Shown: in pieces, positions 33,571 through 45,702 of the stretch
Layout of the letters: every line of letters starts with the position of its first letter
Position numbering within the stretch: the first letter of the stretch is position 1
DNA from: Asterias rubens
Taxonomy: Eukaryota; Echinodermata; Asteroidea; Forcipulatida; Asteriidae
Direction: 5' to 3'
DNA: 64,000 bases
NCBI RefSeq assembly: GCF_902459465.1
Contig: NC_047070.1
Location: 4,204,554-4,268,553 of the forward strand
Notes under the pieces: model-generated
Database searches by the model: none
Told to the model about the DNA's origin: nothing
The model's input: only the letters and a program-made list of their open reading frames with translations
Position numbers and translations under genes: made by a program

Positions 33571-34156
33571 TTAAAGGCACTGGACACTATTGGTAATTAC
33601 TCAAAATAATTATTGGCATAAAACCGTACTTGGTAGCGAGTAATGGGGAGAGGTTGATAGTGCAAAACATTATGAGAAACAGCTCCCTCTGAAGTGACGT
33701 AGTTTTTGAGAAAGAAGTAGTTTCTCACTTCAATATTTGAATTTGAGACCTCAGAATTTGATTTTGAGATCTTGAAATCAAGCATCTAAATCTTTTCTGC
33801 CATTATTCTCTCGAAACTTCGACGACCAAACTAACACAAATTTTCACAGGTTTAATAGATGTTAAATTTGCATCGGGGATAAAGAATATTAATTTTGGTT
33901 TTTACCCATACACCGATTCTAGACACTGCTCTAGAATTGCAAGGGTCGTGGGTTCGAATCCCACCCGAGTAACATGCCTGTGATATTTTTTCACAGGACT
34001 CGGGGAAAGTACTGAGTATACAGTGCTAACACACATCGGTGTATGGGTAAAAACCAAAATTAATATTTCACAGGTTTGTTATTTTATGCATATGGTGAGA
34101 TACATCAAGTTAGAAGACTGGTCTTTGACAATTACCAAGGGTGTCCAGTGTCTCAT
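33571..34156. mobile_element. Foldback element, family 1, interrupted by a SINE-like insert
   Basis: TTAAAGGCACTGGACAC to GTGTCCAGTGTCTCA. The normal right arm is split at TTTCACAGGTTT by an insertion, so the copy is longer than usual. Confidence 0.8.
33854..34065 (+). mobile_element. tRNA-related insert with 12 bp target duplication
   Basis: TTTCACAGGTTT occurs on both sides (33842-33853 and 34066-34077), which marks a 12 bp target duplication. The insert holds the B box GGTTCGAATCC (33951) and long inverted ends (GGTTTTTACCCATACACCGA and its complement near 34035-34055). Parts of it recur near 45485-45590. Confidence 0.75.
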
Positions 34157-34315
34157 TTGAAAGTCACGTGTGAAGTTACCAGTGGAATGCTGAGAAAACA
34201 GCAAAAGAAAACCATGGTATTTTCACAACTCTGTGCAACTGGGCCTGATTGCTAAACAGTAGTCTTTGATAGTGGAATGTTAACTTGTGATGGTCCGGAT
34301 TGTGAACTACGACCG

Positions 34316-34463
34316 AATGGGAGACTTTCTGGGACGATAGAGGGCAGCAGACTTACCGGGTAAATCCATTGTTCTCAGAATTATGCGCATGTTCAGAACT
34401 ACGTAAACAATGGAAATTTACCCGGTATGTCTGCTGCCGCCTAGCGTTGGAAAGTCTCCTATT
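34316..34463. mobile_element. Short palindromic element, GGGAGACTTTC ends
   Basis: AATGGGAGACTTTC on the left is answered by GAAAGTCTCCTATT on the right. The inner arms are CAGCAGACTTACCGGGTAAA and its complement. An inverted second copy lies at 55151-55297. Confidence 0.8.
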
Positions 34464-34867
34464 CTAATGCAAAAATACTTGACAAACTAACAATAATTAT
34501 TTTGTTGTTTAACGTCATGTGATATTAATTGGATGCATAGCATTTCGTGTTGCTTTTATTTGTGTATAATTTACTTTTATTTATACATCAGTAGAGAAAA
34601 TAATAAATCAATGATATTGGTGAAAAAAAAGGAAACATCTACTTTTGAATTTGTTATTAATATTAGGATGGTTTTCCGAAATGTGTGAGTGAGATGCTGA
34701 AGTTTTAATCACAGCAGGAACGCCGTACCAGTTTTACAACTTCTATCCCACCCGGAGGACCATGTGAACAAAGAGAGCAATAAAAACCACGGAGACAAAT
34801 TTTTATAAACTGTGAAACACATTACAAAGCAACGTGCATGATAATTAAATATCATTATGCATAGAAT
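34464..34867. other. Intergenic, nothing recognised
   Basis: This is AT-rich sequence without a supported gene or clear repeat. Confidence 0.4.
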
Positions 34868-35170
34868 GCGTGTCGTGGCCGAGCGGTCAAGTTCACCGGA
34901 CCCAAGTCCTTGTGTTGTTTCAGCAGCAGAGTGTGGGTTCGAACCTCGGTTGTCAATACACCTGTGCCCTTGATTGCAGGCTCCCTAATTGCTTTAAAGG
35001 TGCGTGTTACTTTACACGCCAGGCTTTGATACCCATACCTACATCCTTACTGACTGTGCTTGGTGGTAACCCTGTTTCAGCCCCGGGAGTAGGTGGCAGC
35101 GTGACCCAGGTAGCAGTTGGTTTGGTTATGAATACCTTGAAGTAGCCGTCCAGTCTTGTAAGGCGATTAG
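34868..35170 (+). mobile_element. tRNA-Leu/Ser-like SINE
   Basis: The head GTCGTGGCCGAGCGGTCAAG resembles the 5' part of a tRNA-Leu or tRNA-Ser with an A box. A B box GGTTCGAACCT follows at 34936. The acceptor stem is not paired and a non-tRNA body continues, so this is a SINE rather than a working tRNA gene. The right boundary is approximate. Confidence 0.65.
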
Positions 35171-36087
35171 TCATAAATAAAATGAAAACTAAAACGCAAC
35201 AAGAAATACACCATGCCCACTGCAATGAAGTCAAAGTGCAAATTAATATTATTATTATGTTACAGAAGGGTTTGCGGTAACGCCATGTAATGACTATCTC
35301 TAAATGAGTTGGGGTGGTTCTGAACAAGAACCGTTATTATATTATATGACAGCCGTACGGTACTTGGCTGGATTATATTTTTTTTTAAATGTGAATAGGG
35401 TTTCCCTTAAATTTGATGTAATTAATATATTTTCTGATGGTGACTATTATGAATTGTGTCCAATAGACACTCTTTTCACGACGTTTTCCCCACGTTGAGA
35501 AATTCGACGCCAAACCTTGCGACTTGGTGACAAGTTGTGAATTTGTTTTTCCACGAATATTGACGTTGTTTGTTTTGATGGGAAAAATAATTTTTGTATG
35601 GGGTACTCCAGAGTAAATAATTGTTGTGTGAGATTCCGGAGTACGGCGTTTTTCTAAAACGGCTTAGTCTGTGTCTGAGGGCTCCGTTCGCCTGTTTGAA
35701 ACCTCATAGGAAAGCGCCTTTTGTAATAACTGACGGAACCCAAGCCCCTAAAAGCAAGCCGTGTTTCGAAAAGGCCTATAGGTTGTCAACACTTTGAGTT
35801 CATGTGTTACATTCATGAACAATCTGGTGATGTTTTAAGGTCACATTATTACCACTCCAATGCGGGACAAAAGAAAGACGATCTCTCATTCGCAGACAGA
35901 TCACGATCCTATTGTGACGTCAGCACAGCAGGGGCGAACATAGACTGGTCCTATGTCTTTATCCGCAAGGATGGTTCTTGCTTTTTGTTTTAGGACCCAG
36001 TGATTTCATTGGAGAAGAGAAGCAGAGTACACTGTTTGAAACGTTGATACTACACCGGCTCTTTTCAAAGCCAACGCTAAAGTGATC

Positions 36088-36459
36088 TTAAAGGCATTGG
36101 ACAATATTGGTAATTACTCAAAATAGTTTTTAGCATAAAAACTTACTTGGTAACAAGTAATGGAGAGCTGTATAAAACATTGTGAGAAACAGCTCCCTCT
36201 GAGTGACGTAGTTTTCGAGAAAGAAGTAATTTTCCACGACTTTAATTTCGAGACCTCAGATTTAGAATTTGAGGTGTCGAAATCAACCATCTAAAAGCGC
36301 ACAACTTCGTGTGACAAGGGTGTTTTTTCTTTCATTATTATCTCGCAACTGCGACGACCAATTGATGAGCTCAAATTTTCACAGGTTTGCATATGTTTAG
36401 ATACACCAAGTGAGAAGACTAGTCTGTGACAAATGCCAATAGTGTCCAGTGTCTTTCAA
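36088..36459. mobile_element. Foldback element, family 1
   Basis: TTAAAGGCATTGGACAA to GTGTCCAGTGTCTTTC, with a good central hairpin and the CTTCGTGTGACAAGGGTG block. Confidence 0.85.
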
Positions 36460-37194
36460 CATGGTTGCATCCGCAAATTTTTCGCATAATAGTTGGTTCT
36501 TATTTGTTTATATATTTTTTTCACAACATGCAAACTTCAAACACCATTACAACATGACATTATTGGATAATATTGGTCCTAGGTGCCGTTTGGTAGCTGC
36601 ACTTTCGGTCGTCTGCATATGATATGAATGTAGGTGAACGGTGAAGGTGGACAGGGATTGACCTGGGCTTGGGGCAGCTCTCTGGAGTATGTGTCTCTGA
36701 CATGAGCCTGGTCGCACCACAAGAGGGCGCTAGCAATGATTGTGTCCAAATTCTTAGGTTGCACCAGAGCTTCACATAGCAACACAATGATGAATATTTA
36801 AAAAGACGATAAAAGACATATGTAAAGTCTTTCATCATATTGTGAACAAATCAAACATGTTTTCTGACCACTAAACTTCATTTTATTTCTCAGTAAATTT
36901 TTACTAGGTTACGAGTTGAAGTTTTAGGCTCCTCCAAAATAAAACACACCCATGATGAACGAGTAACTCTGGCCAGACCCAGGTGGGGGGAAAATGCAAG
37001 TACACTTTTTAGCAAAATGTCAATTTTTATAGGGAAAGACTATTCCCAAAATATCTAATCCAGGTAAAATACTTTATGTGACCAAACATTTTACATGAAA
37101 AACAGGGAAAAAACGTGACAATAATCAGCTCAATCGGTCGTCAGAGTAGTAAAAATGTGAAAGTCCCCATTCCAAAACGTGGTTTGAAATTTTT

Positions 37195-37475
37195 ACTCAA
37201 TTGGTCATTGCAGTTGCAAAAGGTTAATGGAAGAAAAAAACATCCCTGATGCACATATGTGTGCGTACAGATACCCAATAAAAGGCTTTAGGTCTGATAT
37301 GAAGTGATTTAACATTTGAGTGAGAAACTACTTCTTTCTCAAAAACTACGTTACTTCAGAGGAGCCGCTTTTCTCAAGGTTTATTGCTCACAACATCTCT
37401 CCATTGCTCGTAAAGTAAGTTTTATTCCAACAATTATTTTGAGTAATTGCCATTAGTGTGATCCAGCCCCTTTAA
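37195..37475. mobile_element. Foldback element, family 1, truncated
   Basis: It begins in the arm at TCAATTGGTCATTGCAGTTG and ends GATCCAGCCCCTTTAA. It is followed after 14 bases by a family 2 copy. Confidence 0.65.
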
Positions 37476-37489
37476 TTTGCATTTGGCCC

Positions 37490-37848
37490 TTAAAGCCATT
37501 GGACACTTTCGGTAAACAGTTTGTCCAAGGCCTACACTTCGTGTATCACAACTTAAATAATAACAAACCTGTGAAAATTTAGGCTCATCGGAGTCGGGAG
37601 AAAATAACGGGAAAACCCACCCTTATTTCCGCACGTTTCGCCGTGTCATGACATGTGTTTAAAATAAGTCCGTAATTCTCGATATCGAGAATTGATATTG
37701 TTTAACATTTTCTCAAAAAGGAAAGCATTTCATGGAATAATATTTCAAGAGAAGTCTTTCACCATTACCTTCTGTAAACCCTGTAAGTTATTTGTAAATC
37801 TGTGAACTTTTAATTTGTTTCTGTTCCGAAAGTGTCCAATGGCTTTAA
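37490..37848. mobile_element. Foldback element, family 2, full length
   Basis: TTAAAGCCATTGGACACTTT to AAAGTGTCCAATGGCTTTAA, a near-perfect TIR. The interior contains GAGAATTGATATTG and the GTAATTCTCGATATC partner. Confidence 0.85.
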
Positions 37849-37993
37849 ACTTTAATGTGTTCAAGTAATGAGGATCTTAAACAGGTGTGAAGGAGAGTCT
37901 GTTGTAATGTTGCGTCAGGAGGTTCCAGTCTGAGATGGTGTCGGGGAAAAACAATAATTTGCATAGATTAATTTGCATAGATTAGTTTGTTAC

Positions 37994-38125
37994 GGAAGCT
38001 TATTGCCGCCACATGAACAAAACATCTCTCTCTTATCTTGTACGTACACGATAAGTTTAGATTTATCGTGTACGTACAGAATAAGAGAGAGAGAGCTTCC
38101 TTATTCATGTGGCGGAAATACGCTA
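37994..38125. repeat. Long hairpin with CT/GA arms
   Basis: GAAGCTTATTGCCGCCACAT and CTCTCTTATCTTGTACGTAC are answered in reverse by their complements. The loop is only a few bases (GTTTAGA). Arms are about 60 bases with few mismatches. Confidence 0.8.
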
Positions 38126-40574
38126 TCGAACTTAGTAGTGATCCATTGGTACTTGTCGTGTCCCTTTGTTTCTTTATGTACAGTGGACTTTAAGTGTTTG
38201 GTGGCAATGGTCCTCGTGATGGTTTTGTAAAAGCAAGTTTTAGGTGATTGTAACTTCTTCGACAAGCTGGTGTGTCCGAATCATGGAAATAATTTTTTGA
38301 TAACGCGAAGTATACCTGTGACAATTAGGCATAATTTACTAAAATAATGTTTCAGTTTACAGAACTAACTGAAGTAATGTTTTAATGTGTCCCAAAATTA
38401 TAGAGATAATCAAATCGCGAAATTACCGGTGACAAAATAGGCCTATCTAACTTGTTTTTTTTTAACAGTGGGTTTTGACAGGACCTGTAGAACAATTTAT
38501 TTGGTGTTATTAAATACAACGGTCGTTGTATGCTCTTTGGCAAGGGTTGCTTTGGTGTCATTTCAGGGACTTCTTGTACCGCAGACTATGCACATTTTTG
38601 TGTTTTTGCAATATCATGCATTTGTAGCTTGAAAGGCGATAGTAATTGACCTTGAAAAAAAACCAAGCCACTTCTACCGCACAATGGAATGCAAGATTAT
38701 CAACTCGATCAAAGTTCAGTAGGTCAAGTTAAAGGTCGCTATAAACAAAGGTATTTTAGCTACACTTGATTTTATCCAAGTTCAATCTGGAGAAGGGCGT
38801 CAGTTGATGCAATGCGCATTGATCCCGACTGGACTATGGAGGTCTAGTCCATGATCTGACAAGTAAATGCTGAACCATTAATTTTAAAGCATAACTGTAT
38901 ATTGAGTCCTTTTTTAAAAGTGTTGTTTAAAACTCTAGTGAATTAAAATTGCTTATGTTGTTCTTGTTTGTTTGTAAAGCGCAATATATGTTTTTTTTAT
39001 GCGCAGCTTAAAAAAAACAAAAAACACAATGGTAAGAATTTTGACCTTTGATTTGTTTTATAATTTTTTTGTTTACAATTAAATTTTCCCTCATCAAGTT
39101 TTTGAAATTAACTGACAAGAAACAACAGTGCCGTCAATAAGCTAAGAACTAAATTGAATTATCTCATCATATTATTGACAGGCCAGATAAAACATCCCCG
39201 AGGCTGACGGGCAATAATCGAATATCGCCCGGCCTCGCCTCCCTAAGAAAAGACCGTTCACCAGAAACCAAAATAATCGATTCATACGAGTTGTGTTTAT
39301 TTGCCGACCCCGAGTTTGTCTAAGGCTAAGAAAACGGGTTGTTGACGGATTACGACGGGCCAAGACGTGCTTTTGACACCAGTTCATTACATAGCCTGGG
39401 GTTATCCTTTACACAGTGCTAAATTGTAAGGGTTGATATTTTTACCGGTCCAAATGAAATCGATCACTTCGTATTAACCTCAGTGAGTTTTTTTTTACAA
39501 AACAGCGGCTGCACTTTTGCGAAGTCAAATTGTTGTCTCCTCAGACAAGCAAAGTAGTGCGTACAAGCATGGAGCAATAAACTAGATGGTACAAGGTTAA
39601 ATTCTACGTGATGGACAGATAGATACAAAGTTACTTTTACTACAAGTTCGTTCCCATGTTCTCAATAATAAAGTCGTGACCCCGATATCTTTACCCCTGT
39701 TTAGAGTAGCTCCTGCGGGGACGTCGGGCGCTCACATGCCCTCAAAGCTCTCCCATCACGCAATAACTTTCATCGATCTTTAAGACTCTTTTTTTTTACG
39801 AAGAAGAAAAACGTCTATTGTTCATGAAAGCGGTTTTCACTAGAGAGGGTTAAACATAGGTTGTGCTGTCTATAGAAAGTATAGGTGACTGTAGATTATG
39901 GAAATGTGTACTTGTAGTAAGTGGATTGGTGATTGAATTGGAATGGTGCGTGAATTATTTAAACACGCTAAGCACGCTGAAATGATTGATATCCGCTCTC
40001 AACACATACAACATGGTAATGGGAAATTGCTGAGGAACTTGCACTACTGTCAAAGTTTGGCAGCTTCGATGATGTTGGTTTGCTGTAACACCATGTGTAT
40101 ATCTACTTGCCAAGTAGAGTTTGTTCTTTAGAAAACTGTTTTTTCTATATTCTACTACCGCGGAGTAGATTTATCGCGTTGTTCGGAAGACTTCTCAAAT
40201 CTGAAAAGAACTGTGGTGCTTTTTAACTACCCGGGAGGAAGGGATAGAAAGATGGCTGGGACTACTGCCTTATTTTGTAGGATCGTTGTTAACTGCACTA
40301 TCGCGGAGTGAGTTATAAAGCTTCGATGATGTTTTTCATCGTGAGTTGATCTTCAATGCTACCTCACAGAAGATGTTTACGTTTTGATGAAGTGCCATTG
40401 ATTCATCTGTGGAAGGTTGGCATCCGGTGTGTAATCACGTCTCATTGTTTCTAGCTTCGACCAAGGATACAGAGAAGCAAGGATAGACAATTTGTAAAGT
40501 TCACGTGACCTTCTCTGGAATAATGATTGCTACAGATCCACTGTGGCCAAATTCAAGTATTACTCACTAACGGG
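38126..40574. other. Intergenic with one possible exon-like patch
   Basis: It is mostly AT-rich with no supported gene. A GC-richer block at about 39180-39385 includes a short open frame, listed separately. Confidence 0.4.
39182..39323 (+). CDS. Possible terminal exon, low confidence
   Basis: After an AG (ATTATTGACAG) the frame reads PDKTSPRLTGNNRISPGLAS and ends at TAA 39321. It is Ser/Pro/Arg-rich like genes B to E and lies in a GC-richer island. It needs a phase-2 donor upstream, and I found no partner exon. The opposite strand also has a 71-codon ORF, so this could be chance. Confidence 0.2.
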
Positions 40575-41110
40575 AATCAAAATCTGCCAGGAGAAATCTA
40601 TGCGACTTTATAAATGGTACATTTTATGAATAATGGTTTATGTTTCCGACTGCATTGTCTAAAGAGTCAACTCGAAGCGGCCATCTTGGATTGGACTACG
40701 AGGTGCTTGAGACAACGAGCTGACATAGAATTTTGACCAACACTGGTTGTGTTGTAAAATCTTCCCCGAGAAATCTCCGTGAATTAAATGATACACCTTT
40801 GGAATATGAATACTGGTTTGTTTTTTTCCCAATACTACTGCACTGTTAAAAGAGTAAACTCGAAGCGGCAATCTTGGACTGTACTACGAGGTGCTTGAGA
40901 CATCCGGTTGACATAGAATTTTGACCAACACGGTGTGTTGTAAAATCTGCCAGGAGAATTCTCCTTGAATTAAATGATACATTTTTGGAATATGACTACC
41001 TGGGTTATGTTTCCAATGCGACTGCATGGTAAAAAGAGTAAGCTGGAAGCGGCCATCTTGGGTTAACCTGCGAGGTTCTTGATACGGGTTGACATCGATT
41101 TTGGTGATTA
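40575..41110. repeat. Tandem array, ~185-190 bp unit, about three copies
   Basis: AAAGAGTCAACTCGAAGCGG and its variants recur at about 40661, 40850 and 41033, each followed by CATCTTGG and GAGGTGCTTGAGACA. A partial unit precedes the first. Confidence 0.8.
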
Positions 41111-41846
41111 TTGCTATGGAATTTTGTGTTGTACCGAACTTGTATGATGTAGGTCTACAAGTCACTATCAGATGAGGGCAGGTCATTGGACTTTGTTCTA
41201 GTATTAGTTATGACCCGCTATATAGCAAAATTCTACCTCTCACGTTTCATGAACCCTGACTGGTTGGTGGCAAATGAAAATTGCTACCATGGTAAAATAT
41301 TTGATATCAATGTGGCATTAACCAGGAATACCCGGTTATTTTTGTTCTTTGCTCGAGGGACTTGCCGATGCCATGAACCCCCAGTCAACTGAATGGCTTC
41401 GACCTGTTGACTTCGCAAGGGGCAATAAATATGTCCGCAAAGTTATGAATTACAACAACCACGCGATTTGACCGAAGAAAAATATAACTGATCATTGAGT
41501 TTGAGGAGCAAAAACTGTACCAGTGTTCATACCATCGTATGACTGAGCCAATTTGTATCTGATTGATGGGTAACGGTGTATTTGTTACACAATCGCTTGA
41601 TTCTCTGTGACGCTTCAAACCGTTCGGAATTACTTGAACTTTGTTTCCCGCCGAAATTTATGACATCAGCCGAGGTTGTCTGATTTTTTCAAGAGCTATG
41701 AGAAAACAGTGTAGTTTGGTTTACACAATATTACTTGTACATATGACTGCAGGTACAATAGATTTTGTCACGGTTGATTTGAGTCGAGGTTTGTTGACTT
41801 GATGGTGTCTCTAAATTTACGAAATCTGCTACAATGAAACCTCACA

Positions 41847-42495
41847 ATGTTACCTTCGAGCTCAAAGTATAAACTATGTACCCCATTAGAATACGTAGAA
41901 GTTAACAGCGAGGACACATCACCGGGTGGTGAGCTGCTGAGGGACCAAAAGGAAGCCGCTCAACACCGAGCGGGGAGTCAGACCCTGATGGGTCCCAAGA
42001 GTCAGTTGAGGCTGGAGACGGACTCCCCGCTGACCGGTAGAACACACCGGCAACGACGGCGAGCACAGTTACTCGGATCCACACAAAACATGGCGGTCAA
42101 AACGCCCCCAGCGGTACTTTCGGCAACATCGTCGCCGTGGATTTCGTCACAAACACCGGTTTTGCGAATGCGCCCAGACAGGTCGAAAACAAAAAGTACG
42201 GACCCATTACAGAAACAGAAAACTACCCAAAAGCCTAGATCAGTATACAATAACATTGCCAGGAAGTTATCACCGAGACCATCTGATGGTGAGATGGAAG
42301 GGACCGATAGAAGCTTGCCAAACAGACCCGTTGAGAGGCGCTCGGACACGGGGAGCAGTGTCGTCTCGATGAAGACAGCCAGCTCGGAGAGCCGGACATC
42401 CGGGGAACCATATTACGAGGTCACAGGTCAGATAAGGTCAACCTCCTTACAAGGTGGACCTGCCTTCATGAAGAGCCAGAGAAATGTAAAACAAG
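41847..42495 (+). CDS. Gene C exon 1
   Basis: It encodes MLPSSSKYKLCTPLEY to the FMKSQRNVKQ junction. It is rich in Ser, Arg, Thr and Pro. Confidence 0.75.
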
Positions 42496-43454
42496 GTGAA
42501 ATTGTATGGTTATCATAATATGTTCTGTATTCTTTATTTTTAACGCCCAACTCATAAGGCCGGACGGCCACTTCAGGGTGACGGCTACACTTAAATAAAC
42601 GTGGGCCGTCGATGATTCGACCCAGCGGATTAATTGCTACCAGGGGCACGTTGCCACCTTCTCCTTGGGCTGAAACAGTGTTATCCTCTTCGTAGTCCAT
42701 ATGGATGTAGGCATGGGTGTCATCCCATAAAAGGAGCCTGGCTGGTAGAGCAACATACAATAAATTCCTCATCTTTATGTAAATTTAATTTCAAATATGG
42801 TGGGAAATCCTGACAACGGGACGGGCAGCTTAATAGTCAACAGTATAATCCCGCTTAGCTTAGAGCTAGATTACTCTTTGGCAATTCCGCTGATCTCCAC
42901 CTAGTGAATACCGATTATCCTAATCTGTTTTCCCTCATGCAGGAACAAGCTTACCCTCGGTCAAGCCGAAGTGTTTAGCTAGGCAGTTATCGGAACCAAC
43001 AATCCCCACAACAACACCAACAACAATGTCCCTCTTTAGGACCGATCTCTTGCCCATCCAAGCACCACCAAGGCATCCTTCAAAGGTTCCGGGTCATCAA
43101 ACGTGCTGGGGCGTTATTAAGCCTCACCAGAACCCCTCCCCGACTCCGGTGTTGGTGACTTCTTCGGAACACGAGGCGAACAATGAAGCAGGATTGGATC
43201 AGAAATCAACACAACCCAACCGAACTCTACGGAGCGTCCGGATTAAGCTTGACGCTGGGAACGAGGACAGTGTTGACATACCTGGGGATGAGAACAATTA
43301 TAAGAACGGGGAGAAAGAGGCTGATGATGATGACGAAAATAAAAACCTGGACCAGAGAGTGATGACATGGTTAGACGGTTTGGACAGCGCCACCTGCCGA
43401 CGGTTTATGAGAAAGCAAATGGCCGCCTTGCAAGAGATTGATGACGTTGATTAG
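41847..43454 (+). CDS. Gene C: two-exon disordered protein, unknown function
   Basis: Exon 1 is 41847-42495 and exon 2 is 42943-43454, giving 386 residues. The donor CAAG/GTGAAA is phase 1. The acceptor (TTTTCCCTCATGCAG) restores the frame, and the read-through past the donor stops within 8 codons. The protein is basic and Ser/Thr/Pro-rich in its first two thirds. It has a 14-3-3-type R-x-x-S-x-P site just after the splice junction (ARQLSEP). A strongly acidic stretch near the end (EADDDDENK) is followed by the likely helical tail DQRVMTWLDGLD...RRFMRKQMAALQEI. The start follows an in-frame TGA at 41835. No known domain is recognised. Intron phase, composition and terminal motif resemble gene B. 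Confidence 0.72.
42943..43454 (+). CDS. Gene C exon 2 (last exon)
   Basis: Reading continues in frame as TSLPSVKPKCLARQLSEP. It ends with the acidic stretch and the RVMTWLDGLD tail; the stop is at 43452. Confidence 0.75.
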
Positions 43455-43801
43455 GAGAATGCCATAATGATGGTGCGGCCATTTTGGATACCACTCATTC
43501 AAATTAATGTAACCAAAGCGAGGCTTGCAGGGTGTATAACTTGGCAATGCATATAATGAAAATAATATTGCAGAGATAGTTGGTGAATGTTCAAGACAGG
43601 CGAGCCTCAATGGCCAAATTCAGTTTGTTGCGGCACTCATTTTGGGTCATTTAGCTCTTGAGAAAGACCCAGGGTCGAAACGTCAGGCCATTAAAGTTTT
43701 TCAGTAGATTGTGTACTTATATGAAAGCGCACAGACATTTAGAAGTCACTAATCTCACGATAAAAGAGTGTAGGAGAGGAACATTTTTAAAACTACCTCA
43801 A
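43455..43801. other. 3' flank of gene C
   Basis: The first 100 bases resemble the repeat at 17380-17440 (GGTGCGGCCATTTTGGATAC, TGTAACCAAAGCGAGGCT). No polyadenylation signal was identified. Confidence 0.4.
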
Positions 43802-44177
43802 TTAAAGGCAGTGGACACTATTGGTAATTGTCAAAGACTAGCCTTCACATTTGGTGTATCTCGACATATGCATAAAATAACAAACCTGTGAAAATTTGAG
43901 CTCAATCGGTCATCGAACTTGCGAGATAATAATGAAAGAAAAAAACACGAAGTTGTGTGCGTTTAGATGGTTGATTTCGAGACCTCAAGTTCTAAACCTG
44001 AGGTCTCGAAATCAAATTCGTGGAAAATTTCTTCTTTCTCGAAAACTATGGCACTTCAGAGGGAGCCGTTTCTCACAATGTTTTATACTATCAACCTCTC
44101 CCCATTACTTGTCAACAAGAAAGGTTTTATGCTATTAAATATTTTGAGTAATTACCAATAGTGTCCACTGCCTTTAA
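43802..44177. mobile_element. Foldback element, family 1, full length
   Basis: TTAAAGGCAGTGGACAC to GTGTCCACTGCCTTTAA, with TTTCGAGACCTCA and TGAGGTCTCGAAA at its centre. Confidence 0.88.
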
Positions 44178-44494
44178 TGTGAAATTGCTAGTCAATTAAT
44201 TGTTTTTGTCAAATCAACGTTAATGATAACCGTGGTAATTAAAATCAAAATTTAAGAATGAACGAACAGTGATCCGAGATTATCTTTGCTGAGAGGTATT
44301 AGGCCACTATATACGGGGTTGGTAGAGCTTATACAAAAAAGTTGCAGACAATGTGCACTGTTTTGTGTGATCAATGTTCACATGAACAAACCAGTGAAAC
44401 ACCCACCAACAAAATACTCTGCACACTTTCCAGCATGTAGGCTTAACACATTGTCCTTGTTGGTTGTAACAAAAACAAAGTTAGCTCATGCGCT

Positions 44495-44876
44495 TTGAAA
44501 GGCAGTGGACACGTTTGGTAATTACTCAAAATAATTATTATATAAAACCTTCCTTGATAACGAGTAATTGGGAGAGGTTAATAGTATAAAACATTGTGAG
44601 AAACGGCTCCCTCTGAAGTGACGTAGTTTTCGAGAAAGAAGTAAGTTTCCACGAATTTGATTTCGAGACCTCAGATTTAGAATTTTGAGGTCTCAGGCAT
44701 CTGAAAGCACACAACTTCGTGTGACAAGGGTGTTTTTTCGTTCAGATATATCTCACAACTTCGACGACCGATTGAGTTCAAATTTTCACAGGTTTTGTAA
44801 TTTGTGCATATGTTCAGATACACCAAGTCAGAAGACTATGTCGTTGACAATTACTAATAGTGTCCAGTTTCTTTAA
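44495..44876. mobile_element. Foldback element, family 1, full length
   Basis: GAAAGGCAGTGGACACG to GTGTCCAGTTTCTTTAA. One side of the central hairpin has lost TTCGAAATC. Confidence 0.85.
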
Positions 44877-45484
44877 AGGTTTTCTCATACAGCTTTCTAG
44901 AGGAATATAACTTCATTTCAAAGTGATAACCAGTTTTTAGACTAAAACTAAACAATTTAGTTTGTGTACCCTCAACCCTGTATGACATTTATTTTATTCA
45001 AAACAAAAATCAAGGCACTGTGTTTCTTTCCCTTTTTTCATTGTGTTACATACAAGATGGCGTCGTGATGACGTCATCTGATAAGGTATTTGATTTTGAC
45101 GAAAAACTAAATAGTTTTATAAACAATTTTGTAACCCTGGTATGTCTTCATTCTATAAAAGGAATAAAAAAGTATTTTCTCGTTTAATTCATTTGTTGTT
45201 CTTTTTCTTTTCCCGAACCAACACCCACCCCTCATTTTGGCAATATTGATTTGATGTCTCCTTGGCATATTCACATCAAAACACAGTTGATGGCATGACA
45301 TTTTTAAGCTGGTTTAAACAAAATGTAGTAATTACAAAGACAGCAGTTAGTAAAGTTTTCGTGGTCTTGGATTTGATCGCTTCACAGGTTGTGAAAATGC
45401 GTTTATTATGAACTACAAAATGGTCAATGGTTGAAAATTGTACATGGTAAAATAAAATGCCGAGTAATAAGCCTGTGTTTTTTT

Positions 45485-45590
45485 TCCACAGAGCTCGGGG
45501 GAAAGTGCTGGGGGAAAGTGCTGAGTGTACAGTGCTACAACACACATGATAACTTTCGTTATCCCCGATACAAATTGACATCGATATGCT
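45485..45590. repeat. Fragment related to the tRNA-like insert at 33854
   Basis: It shares CACAGAGCTCGGGGGAAAGT, GTACAGTGCTA and a CCCCGATACAAATTGACATC block that is the reverse complement of the left part of the 33854 insert. Confidence 0.5.
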
Positions 45591-45702
45591 CCACATCAAT
45601 ATATGCCTCAAAATTGTTTGTGTTTTTCCTTTTATTTCGTGAACTAAAAATACTTCTGATTTGTTTTACAATCAGTGGAGAAATGGCAGTGGGGCGCACC
45701 CT

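Noticed and set aside
41902..42349. Antisense ORFs over gene C exon 1
   Set aside because: They are shadows; the plus frame is spliced in phase to a second coding exon.
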